A program made the translations under genes and the position numbers. Below the pieces are notes generated by a model, which was not told where the DNA came from, did no database searches, and worked only from the letters and a program-made list of their open reading frames with translations. Shown here one piece after another: positions 37,407 through 43,758 of a stretch of 64,000 bases of DNA (position 1 is its first letter; every line of letters begins with the position of its first letter). This DNA is from CAVUBL01 sp963837945 (GTDB lineage Bacteria > Acidobacteriota > Thermoanaerobaculia > Multivoradales > DATKCC01): NCBI GenBank assembly GCA_963837945.1, contig CAWIQD010000032.1, forward strand, positions 62,001 through 126,000, written 5' to 3'.

Positions 37407-37919
37407 TCAGGCGGCGCTGTCGGCCGGCGAGGCGAGGCTCTTCCGGAGGATCCTCGGGTGCCGAGCGGCAGTCCGCAGCAGGGCGGTGGCGGGGCCCTGC
37501 GGACGCCGGCGGCCTTGCTCCCAGTTGCGTAAACTGTGAACGCTGATCCCGACGCTCAGCGAGGGAAGATCCGGGGCCGGCGCCGAATCACGAGGGGGCC
37601 TAGCAGCCCGTGGTGGAAGTCCGCACGGTCGCGTTGCGAGCGCCCGACCTGCCTTCGGCCGGTGCCCGCCAGATACGAGGCGTCGCGACGCAGGCGATGC
37701 CGAGCCATCGTCGAGGAGCGGGAACGAAGTAGATGGCCCGCAAGACCCATGCGCGCGACCATGTGGAGCCCGCTCCTCGGGAGTCGCCTGCAGGAGACGC
37801 GGGTACCAGACCAGGGGAACGGAGATCGTCCGCCCATCGGCGATGCTGACGATCAGCTCATCCTCCGTGCAGCTCACATGCTTGACGCGGAGTCCCGGGT
37901 TAAGAGCCGAGGTGCTCAT
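37407..37919 (-). pseudogene. Remnant: DUF2442-like gene joined to the end of an HTH antitoxin-like gene
   Basis: The open frame is a chimera. Residues 1-50 match DUF2442, a small antitoxin-type family: VSCTEDELIVSIADGRTISV followed by PLVWYPRLLQATPEER. After that the DUF2442 match continues only in pieces in other frames. The last 47 residues are the second half of an XRE-type helix-turn-helix antitoxin (GISVHSLRNWEQGRRRPQGP), without its first helices. No intact gene can be made from it. It is part of a run of decayed toxin-antitoxin genes that continues to 38.2 kb. Confidence 0.65.
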
Positions 37920-37920
37920 T

Positions 37921-38213
37921 CCATGCCTCCAACAGGGCTTCGTGGTGTGGGTCCAAGAGCCGTTGAATCTGGCGCAGCTCGTGTGGGCTGAAACCGAGGT
38001 TCCGAGAAAGGCTCAGGGGCCTTTGCCACTGCCATCCGCCTGGACAACCTCGCGAACCGGCTCCTCGATCACTTGCCTGATCCATTCCTCCGCGATCATC
38101 CGCCGATCGGGGCAGGGCCTCCACCGTCTCAGGCGCAACCACGAGAACCTCGGTCCTCTCGGGTAGCTTGCCCTCCAGGAGGCGGACCTGCCCGCCTTGA
38201 GACGCCCGTGCAC
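37921..38213 (-). pseudogene. Remnants of further toxin-antitoxin-type genes (antitoxin start, DUF4258-like, DUF4160-like)
   Basis: Three short matches lie head to tail in different frames. First, GGQVRLLEGKLPERTEVLVV resembles the start of small antitoxins with a 'GxVxLxExxLPEGTEVxV' pattern. Second, PDRRMIAEEWIRQVIEEPVR resembles the core of DUF4258-type toxins. Third, SRNLGFSPHELRQIQRLLDP and LLEAWNEHLG resemble the C terminus of DUF4160, which is normally encoded directly before DUF2442. Each is cut by stops or frame changes. The family assignments are from memory of short motifs and are tentative. Confidence 0.5.
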
Positions 38214-38228
38214 CGAGCGAAAATCGGT

Positions 38229-38651
38229 TCAGGCCCGGAGCGGCACGATCCGGAAGGTTCGGCCGCCGGGGATGCGGTAGGTCTCGAAGTCGGCGTGGTC
38301 CACCGTGAAGACCGTGGTCAGCGACTCGCGGGCGGCGAGGTGGACGAGGGTGGCATCGGCCAAGTCCATGGGGCGGTCGGCGTACCGGTCCATGAGCTCC
38401 TGGAGTGCGGGTAGATCTGCGTCCGTGATCGGTAGGAGGGTCAGGGCCTCGGAGCGGACCAAACGCCAGGCCGCCTGGAGATCGAGGGGGTGATCACCGA
38501 CCAGGTGGAAGAGCTCGGCGAGGACCGCCGCCGTCGTCGCCAGTGGCAGCCGCAGGGATTCGAAGCCCTCGACGCACCGGTGGTGCCACCGGTCCCGGGG
38601 GTTGAGGAGAGCCAGCAGTCCTCCGGTGTCAGCGAGCCCCGCGGGCTTCAT
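38229..38651 (-). CDS. PIN-domain ribonuclease toxin (VapC-like)
   Basis: A 140-residue PIN protein. The first acidic residue is in LADTGGLLALLNPRDRWH, the second is a Glu in AAVLAELFHLVG, and the third and fourth lie in PMDLADATLVHLAARE and TVFTVDHADFETY. All four positions of the PIN metal site are kept. VapC-type toxins cleave tRNA, rRNA or mRNA. It overlaps the antitoxin gene by 23 bases, as expected for an antitoxin-toxin pair translated together. Confidence 0.88.
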   Translation of the reverse strand: MKPAGLADTGGLLALLNPRDRWHHRCVEGFESLRLPLATTAAVLAELFHLVGDHPLDLQAAWRLVRSEALTLLPITDADLPALQELMDRYADRPMDLADATLVHLAARESLTTVFTVDHADFETYRIPGGRTFRIVPLRA

Positions 38652-38922
38652 GACGCTCTCGGAGCTTGCGCCGGACGCGCACCCCCGACTCCTCCGCCAG
38701 ACGCTCGTCGCCGTGATCGAGGGTTCCGAAGCTCTTCCGCGCCTCGGCGTGGAGTCGCCGCTGTAGCGCCTCGTCGTCCTCTGCCGACGGCTCCCGATCG
38801 AGCCAGGACCGGACCATCTCGTCCAGGAGCGCCGCGACGCTACGACCCCGGGAGCGAGCCGCGTGCTCCAGCGAGCTCTCGAGCTCCGGATCGAGCCGCC
38901 AGCTATAGATCTCCGTTTTCAT
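38629..38922 (-). CDS. Ribbon-helix-helix-like antitoxin for the PIN toxin
   Basis: A 97-residue protein from ATG 38922. The first 50 residues read as a ribbon-helix-helix DNA-binding domain: MKTEIYSWRLDPELESSLEH then SRGRSVAALLDEMVRSWLD. The charged C-terminal part (QRRLHAEARKSFGTLDHGDE) would wrap the toxin. Just before the start, TGCA-CTACACTGCAT-TGCA (38922-38945 region) is an imperfect inverted repeat that could be the operator. The truncated Panacea-like frame ends inside its 5' end, so the promoter lies in that sequence. Confidence 0.8.
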   Translation of the reverse strand: MKTEIYSWRLDPELESSLEHAARSRGRSVAALLDEMVRSWLDREPSAEDDEALQRRLHAEARKSFGTLDHGDERLAEESGVRVRRKLRERHEARGAR

Positions 38923-39271
38923 GCAATGCAGTGTAGTGCACCACCGGCGCCGCGTCAACGCCACCGGACCTTCCTGGCAGCGCGCTGTCATCCCGATAGC
39001 TGCTGGCGAATTGCCGGCACCCGGCGCCGAGATGTGCCATGGCGGGCTCGATCTGCTGGAAGGCCTCCACCGCCCACGGTCCGAACTTGTGGAACCGCCA
39101 GCTCACGCCGGAATAGGTCTCGCCGTCGTGGGTCTCCGCGTGGGCCAGATCCGCCAGGTACAAGTACTTGAGGAGGTGGATCGGCCCGAGCTCGCGGTCC
39201 CGGGGATGGTCGGCCTGAGCGGCGACCGCGAGGGCGTAGCCGAAGACTTCCTCGATTCGAGCGGGGTTCAT
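38903..39271 (-). CDS. Truncated Panacea-like antitoxin domain protein
   Basis: A 122-residue frame whose first 95 residues are nearly the same as the start of the full protein at 41039-41803: RELGPIHLLKYLYLADLA and WRFHKFGPWAVEAF are shared. By eye the DNA is close to 90% identical over about 270 bases. After YRDDSA it changes abruptly to an unrelated tail made from the antitoxin promoter region, so it is a 3'-truncated duplicate. It follows the NYN gene by 12 bases with a good ribosome site (GAGGAAAGG), so it should be translated with it. Confidence 0.7.
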   Translation of the reverse strand: MNPARIEEVFGYALAVAAQADHPRDRELGPIHLLKYLYLADLAHAETHDGETYSGVSWRFHKFGPWAVEAFQQIEPAMAHLGAGCRQFASSYRDDSALPGRSGGVDAAPVVHYTALHENGDL

Positions 39272-39283
39272 GGCGCCCTTTCC

Positions 39284-39913
39284 TCAGCTCTTCTTCGGTC
39301 GATAGTCTCTTGGGTCCAGGCACCGGTCGTAGGTGGTGCGGTCGATCCGGATCCAGTCTGTCCTGTCGATGCCACGGCGGTTCCGGTAGGTCGGACTGGA
39401 AGGAAACGCGGAAGCCAGCTTGACCCACCGGCCTTCCCGCCTGGCGATACGGCGGATCTCCCCGCTCACCTCGGACAAGTCCTGGTCCTGGCTGAAGATC
39501 AGCGCCACATCCAGCGCGTTGTCGATGGCAAGGCTCACCACATCCAGGGCGATCCGAACATCGATGCCCTTCTCGTGCGCGGCGAGGTAGCTGTGCTGCG
39601 TTCCATCAGGAAGCGTGACCGTCTGGTTCTGGTACCGCAGAGACCGCGAGTACGTCCAGATGCCCTGACGGCCCATCTGAGCGAGCTTGCTCGTCCAGAA
39701 GTGGTTCCAAAACCGGTTGTCCTCGGCGTCGGGCACGCCTGTATAGAAGCGGACTTGCTGCACCACCCAGCCGCGGTCGTCACACACGGCGGTCACCAGC
39801 CTTTTCGGGTCGTAGTTCGGGAAGGAATGGCCGAATGCCTCGCGAGCGGCATGGAAGAGGTTCTGGCCATCGATGAACGCGATGGCCCGGCAGGGAGTCG
39901 GCTCAGCAACCAT
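39284..39913 (-). CDS. NYN-domain (LabA/DUF88-type) ribonuclease-like protein
   Basis: A 209-residue protein of the NYN branch of the PIN-like fold. The acidic site is visible in AIAFIDGQNLFHAAREAFG, then EKGIDVRIALDVVSLAIDNA, and LIFSQDQDLSEVSGEI. These are the Asp positions of NYN ribonucleases. A C-terminal basic segment (RRIARREGR, YRNRRGIDRT) could bind RNA. A stable hairpin lies 23 bases upstream of the ATG. Downstream is the truncated Panacea-like gene, so the two look like a toxin-antitoxin pair. Function as a toxin is inference from context. Confidence 0.85.
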   Translation of the reverse strand: MVAEPTPCRAIAFIDGQNLFHAAREAFGHSFPNYDPKRLVTAVCDDRGWVVQQVRFYTGVPDAEDNRFWNHFWTSKLAQMGRQGIWTYSRSLRYQNQTVTLPDGTQHSYLAAHEKGIDVRIALDVVSLAIDNALDVALIFSQDQDLSEVSGEIRRIARREGRWVKLASAFPSSPTYRNRRGIDRTDWIRIDRTTYDRCLDPRDYRPKKS

Positions 39914-39936
39914 GTCAAGGCCCCAAAAGCAAATAA

Positions 39937-39970
39937 CCCCACCCGAGGCCTTGCGGCGTGTCGAGTGGGG
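39937..39970 (-). terminator. Hairpin with U-rich tail just before the NYN gene
   Basis: Arms 39937-39946 (CCCCACCCGA) and 39961-39970 (TCGAGTGGGG) pair at 9 of 10 positions around a 14-base loop. Read on the minus strand it is followed by TTATTTGCTTTT, a rho-independent terminator pattern, and then after about 12 bases by the NYN start. It may end upstream transcription or be a cis-acting structure in the NYN leader. Confidence 0.6.
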
Positions 39971-40055
39971 AGCAAGTGCTGTCTAGGATAACACGGTCTC
40001 CAGTCGGTCTCATTTCGCGCTCGCTCCCAGTGTCGGCTCCGGGGGCCCGCGGCCC

Positions 40056-40095
40056 CAGCGCGACCGGCCGAGATCTGAAGCCCGGCCGGCCGCGC
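40056..40095 (-). terminator. GC hairpin after orf207 copy A
   Basis: Arms 40056-40068 and 40083-40095 pair at 12 of 13 positions with a 14-base loop. It lies 14 bases after the orf207 fragment A stop (minus strand). Similar CCGGCCGGC-containing hairpins follow copies B and C. Between 39971 and 40055 I see no gene. Confidence 0.55.
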
Positions 40096-40108
40096 TGAGC
40101 CCGTTGGC

Positions 40109-40345
40109 CTACTCCTTCCCCTCCAGCCGGCGCATGAGGGCGCGGCCGAGGATGGGGGAGACCTCGGGGCCGAGGGCCTCGAGGGCGAGGGCCATCGCCT
40201 CCGGGTTCGCCGCCAGGCAGGCGACGGCGTGAAGGTACGGCAGGAGCTCCTCGTCCGGCCGCGCCAGGTGGCCCAGGTGCAGCCCGCCGTCGTGGAGCGG
40301 ATACCTCTGGCGGTTCTTCTTCGGGCTCCGCCGGACGGCGCGACG
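40109..40345 (-). pseudogene. orf207 copy A: 3' fragment
   Basis: Only the last 75 or so codons of orf207 remain, with the conserved end DEELLPYLHAVACLAANPEA and SPILGRALMRRLEGKE. Over about 185 bases the DNA differs from copy C (47540 on) at only about three positions. The match stops near 40345, within 10 bases of the PemK-like stop codon, so the PemK-like gene has been joined directly into the middle of orf207. The open frame that runs further upstream is antisense-like sequence of the toxin gene and is not real. Confidence 0.75.
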
Positions 40346-40353
40346 CTCGAGAC

Positions 40354-41058
40354 CTACCCCCGGCTCATCTCGCTTCGGAAGAGGGCGAGGACCCCCTCTT
40401 CGCTCAGCTCTCCCGTCCGGAACCAGGAGAGCCACTCCTCGACGATCTGCGCCGCATCGGTGGTCAGCCGGTGCGGCGTGACTTCGACGGCCTGAGAGTT
40501 CTCTCCGAGTGGCTGAACGTGATCCAGTCGCAGCACCGACTCCGCGGGTCCGCCGACGGGAAGGGAGTCCCAGACGTACTGGGGGTACTCGGCTCTCCGG
40601 ATCCGAGTCAGGAACTCCGGGTTGAAACCGCCTCGCTTCCCGCTGCGGTCAGCTCCGTAGTACGGAGCAACCAGGACCGAGCGGTTGGTCTGGTAGCGGG
40701 CCGAGCCAGTTCTCAGGCTGCTTGCGACTTCCACGCCGAGCTCCGACAAAACGAGGGCGGGCCGCTTCTTCGCCCGTTGGACGATACGAACCTCTCCTTC
40801 GTAGGTCGGTAGGCCGGCCACCGGCAGATAGGCCGCGGATGGTGGGACGTTCCGACGCAGGGGCGCGACTTCAAACTCCGCTTCTCCGTGAGCCTCCGGA
40901 TCACTGCGCCCCTGGGCCACCAGCACGTACGGCTGCTGATCGACGTGCGGAAGGAAAGCCTTCACGAGGCGTCCGTACTCCAGCCGGGGCTCGTCGGTCT
41001 CCTCCCACCACTCCCCGCAGAAGTTCTGGACGGAGTCGTCAGGGTAGGTCTTTGTCAC
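40354..41058 (-). CDS. PemK/MazF-like toxin candidate paired with Panacea-like protein
   Basis: A 234-residue protein starting at GTG 41058, which overlaps the Panacea-like gene by 20 bases. The central and C-terminal parts follow the PemK/MazF order: a first strand GEVRIVQRAKKRPALVLSEL, then RSVLVAPYYGADRSGKR, and SVLRLDHVQPLG near the end. The N-terminal 80 residues are extra. The match to PemK is by strand pattern, not by strong identity, so an unrelated toxin fold is possible. The close overlap with an antitoxin-type gene supports a toxin role. Confidence 0.6.
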   Translation of the reverse strand: MTKTYPDDSVQNFCGEWWEETDEPRLEYGRLVKAFLPHVDQQPYVLVAQGRSDPEAHGEAEFEVAPLRRNVPPSAAYLPVAGLPTYEGEVRIVQRAKKRPALVLSELGVEVASSLRTGSARYQTNRSVLVAPYYGADRSGKRGGFNPEFLTRIRRAEYPQYVWDSLPVGGPAESVLRLDHVQPLGENSQAVEVTPHRLTTDAAQIVEEWLSWFRTGELSEEGVLALFRSEMSRG

Positions 41059-41803
41059 CTCGAGCCCTGGAGGTCCACACGTCGTCCGAGAACGAGAGCG
41101 TCCCCTTTCGTGATTCGGGTTCCGGCCCGTCCAGCCACGCGGTCCCCGCGGCGAAGATCTCGTCGTAGCGCGGTGGCGGCTGGGGCACTACGGTACGGCG
41201 AGTCTCTCGTTGCCTCGCCAGTCGGCGCTGGACCTCCTCGCGCAGCTTCTTGATCCGCGTCTTCGAGAGCTTGACTTCGGGAAGCGGCTCAGCCGGCGTC
41301 TTCTCGCCCACCTCGAGAGGCTCGGACTCCGCCCGAAGATCCAGCGGCTCTCCCGGCTTCGCGCGCAGCATGGGCGGCGTCCGGTACACGTGATGAAGAA
41401 GAGCGCTCGTGTCCGAGCCGTAGGCGCGCACGGCCTCGCCCACCGAGCGCTCCACCTCGATCGGAAGACCTCGTTCGCGAACCTCCAGCCCCTCGGCCGG
41501 CAGGTGCCAGCGGACGGCGTCGTCCTGGTACTCGCTGGCAAATCGCCGGCACTCCGCGCCGAGATGCGTCGCGGCCGGCTCGATCTGGTGGAAGGCCTCC
41601 ACTGCCCATGGTCCGAACTTGTGGAACCGCCAGTCGACGCCGGAGTAGGTCTCGCCCTCGTGGGCCTCCGCGTAGGCCAGGTCCGCCAGGTACAGGTACT
41701 TGAGGAGGTGGATCGGCCCGAGCTCGCGGTCCCGGGGATGGTCGGCCTGAGCGGCCACCGCGAGGGCGTAGCCGAAGACTTCCTCAAGGCGGGCAGGATT
41801 CAT
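41039..41803 (-). CDS. Panacea (DUF4065)-like antitoxin domain protein
   Basis: A 254-residue protein if started at ATG 41803, the point where similarity to the copy at 39271 begins. A GTG at 41881 with an AGGAG six bases upstream is an alternative that would add 26 residues. The first 110 residues show the SocA/Panacea pattern: GPIHLLKYLYLADLAYAE followed by YSGVDWRFHKFGPWAVEAF. The second half is a charged region with a Lys/Arg-rich helix (KTRIKKLREEVQRRLARQRE) that may carry the toxin-binding part. Panacea domains are known as antitoxins that pair with many different toxins. Here the partner is the overlapping PemK-like gene. Confidence 0.7.
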   Translation of the reverse strand: MNPARLEEVFGYALAVAAQADHPRDRELGPIHLLKYLYLADLAYAEAHEGETYSGVDWRFHKFGPWAVEAFHQIEPAATHLGAECRRFASEYQDDAVRWHLPAEGLEVRERGLPIEVERSVGEAVRAYGSDTSALLHHVYRTPPMLRAKPGEPLDLRAESEPLEVGEKTPAEPLPEVKLSKTRIKKLREEVQRRLARQRETRRTVVPQPPPRYDEIFAAGTAWLDGPEPESRKGTLSFSDDVWTSRARGDKDLP

Positions 41804-41906
41804 GGTGGTGCGGGCGAAGGGCCGACGGAGGTCGTAGCCGCTCCTCGGGGCCAGCCGCCGGTCCGCCCTCTTAGATGACACTACCATCTCCTTCTCAGGG
41901 TGAGCA

Positions 41907-41935
41907 GCCGGCCGAGACCGAAGGCCCCGGCCGGC
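41907..41935 (-). terminator. GC hairpin after orf207 copy B
   Basis: GCCGGCC (41907-41913) pairs with GGCCGGC (41929-41935) around a 15-base loop, 15 bases after the stop of copy B on the minus strand and before the Panacea-like gene. It corresponds in place and core sequence to the hairpins after copies A and C. Confidence 0.5.
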
Positions 41936-41950
41936 CGCCTCGCCTCGCTC

Positions 41951-42397
41951 CTACTCCTTCCCCTCCAGCCGGCGCATGAGGGCGCGGCCCGAGATCGAGT
42001 AGATCTCGGCGAGACCTCGGGGCCGAGGGCCTCGAGGGCGAGGGCCATCGCCTCCGGGTTCGCCGCCAGGCAGGCGACGGCGTGGAGGTACGGCAGGAGC
42101 TCCTCGTCCGGCCGCGCCAGGTGGCCCAGGTGCAGCCCGCCGTCGTGGAGCGGATAGCAAGCGCCCGCTTCGGGCTACGCCGGACAGGGGTCCTCTTGAG
42201 CGTCGGCGGTTGGGCGTGGCGAGGGCGGAGAGCGCCGCGGCGCACAGCAGCGCGCTCGGCCGGCGCAGGAACACCGCCATCGCCCGGTCCCCGCCGGCCA
42301 CCGACTCGCCCTTCCGGACCACGGCGTAGAGCATGCCCGAGCCGGCCGGCACCGCCTCCAGTGCACGCCGCCGCCAACCGATCCGCAATCTTGACAC
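41951..42397 (-). pseudogene. orf207 copy B: degenerate, frame-shifted copy
   Basis: The 5' part matches orf207 (EAVPAGSGMLYAVVRKGES and FLRRPSALLCAAALSALATP). The middle is then read in the wrong frame. Conserved DNA for the block from LHDGG to EALGPEV is present but shifted, and a 12-base change (CGAGATCGAGTAGATCTCGG replacing the copy C sequence) brings back the frame for GRALMRRLEGKE. The first 60 or so codons of orf207 are missing. The sequence from 42398 to 42584 has no gene and must hold the promoter of the divergent gene at 42585. Confidence 0.7.
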
Positions 42398-42584
42398 CCA
42401 CCCTTGCCTTCGGCTGCCAGCTAGCGCGAATCCGCCGTCTTGAGCGGCAGCCAGTTCGACGTGGCGGGAGCCGAGAGGGGGAGGAGCTCGGCAAACTGGG
42501 AACTTACCAACACGTGTCCGTCTAAAGGGGAGAGAGCAGAACTTGCTCCAATTTGATAACTCGACTATTAGGAAAGGACAGTGA

Positions 42585-43712
42585 ATGGCTCTCTACTATT
42601 CCGTCGGACGGACACTTGTTCCCAGTGAGGAGCTCGCGGAGAAGCGGGCGGAGTTGGGCAAACTCGCTCGCGGTGAGTTGACCGCGCTCACTTTCCGCAC
42701 CGGAAGCGTTGTGCCCGAGGCTCTCGTGAAAACGTTTTCACTTCCGGGAACATCTGAGCCTCAGGCATTCCAGGAGATCGGGCTCGGCCAGCCTCTTACC
42801 ATCAGGATTGCCTCCGCCTATCCAGGAGACTTGCCACCGAAAAGCGGCCTGTTCGGCAGGAAGAGGGGGGTCTTGATCACGTCCGCAGTCAAGAGCTGGC
42901 AGACGTTTGACATGCAGCCCCGCGCGCTGAACATTCTGAAAAAGGAGGTAGCTAAGAAGACGTCCATCGAGGGGCCAGCGGCGACCGAAGACGGCACGCC
43001 GCTCGTGTTCTATTCACCGGCACTTACCGATCGGTCACTGATTCTGACCTTCGAGATGGCCATCGACAACGTGGACGAGGACCTTTACCAAGGTGTGGGT
43101 AGGATCTTCCAGAGCGCAGCAGGTCTACCGATCTTCGCCTCAGCCTCACCCTACCTTCTGGCCGCGTCCGCTCTCTTCCGTGTCGGTGGTGCCATTGCCA
43201 ACGCCCTCTTCGATAGCCGAGCCGAGTTCCAGGGCACAGAGAACATTTTCTTTGACGTTCCTGGCGAGAGCGTGACTCGTGCTGGTTTTGCGCTGGTGAC
43301 TCGGTCTCGACTCGACGAACAGACTCTTCAGAACTTCGCGATTGTCGACGGTGAGCTCGTCGAAAAGACGACGAACACGCATTACAATGGTGCTCTCCCA
43401 TTCGTCGTGATTGCCCTCGATGGGACAAATGATACAAATTTAGAGAGCTTCTCGGCTACAGCCGCGAGCGCGGCCCTGCTGAAGCAGTTCTACAACGTAC
43501 GAGAGAACGGTGAGACGAGTGCGGATGCGCTGGTCGACGCTTTGAAGTTCTATAACGACTTCCGGTTCGAGAAGGAGGCCCTCAAGCTCAAAGCGCGTCT
43601 CAAGACAACGACCGTGCTAAAGGAGAGGGATGATCTTCAGAAGCGTATCGATGCAGTCACAAAGAACATCCAGACCGACGAATTCAAGCAAGCCGTAGCC
43701 GCTCAGCCGTAG
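42585..43712 (+). CDS. Protein of unknown function, low-GC gene in the defence-like island
   Basis: A 375-residue protein from ATG 42585 with a fair ribosome site (AGGAAAGG). TTGCTC and TATTAG with a 17-base gap (42543-42571) could be a promoter, though close to the start. I recognise no family. Features: no signal peptide; a positively charged loop GLFGRKRGVL near residue 90; a beta-rich middle (SLILTFEMAIDNVDEDLYQG); a hydrophobic, Ala/Gly-rich helix ASPYLLAASALFRVGGAIAN (about 187-206) that might insert in membranes; and a C-terminal coiled coil (KEALKLKARLKTTTVLKERD). Its base use is clearly less GC-rich than its neighbours, a sign of transfer. It faces the subtilase gene and lies between orf207 copies B and C. 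Confidence 0.7.
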   Translation: MALYYSVGRTLVPSEELAEKRAELGKLARGELTALTFRTGSVVPEALVKTFSLPGTSEPQAFQEIGLGQPLTIRIASAYPGDLPPKSGLFGRKRGVLITSAVKSWQTFDMQPRALNILKKEVAKKTSIEGPAATEDGTPLVFYSPALTDRSLILTFEMAIDNVDEDLYQGVGRIFQSAAGLPIFASASPYLLAASALFRVGGAIANALFDSRAEFQGTENIFFDVPGESVTRAGFALVTRSRLDEQTLQNFAIVDGELVEKTTNTHYNGALPFVVIALDGTNDTNLESFSATAASAALLKQFYNVRENGETSADALVDALKFYNDFRFEKEALKLKARLKTTTVLKERDDLQKRIDAVTKNIQTDEFKQAVAAQP

Positions 43713-43758
43713 TCGGTCGTGCAGCCATCGGAGCGGCCTGGCCTACCGCCAAGCTCGC

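Noticed and set aside
37921..38213. A real 66- or 80-residue gene
   Set aside because: The short frames start and stop within matches to different small families and have no ribosome sites; they are better read as remnants.
42585..43712. Bacterial gasdermin
   Set aside because: The position beside a protease is suggestive, but the length, N-terminal sequence and domain pattern do not match what I know of bacterial gasdermins.
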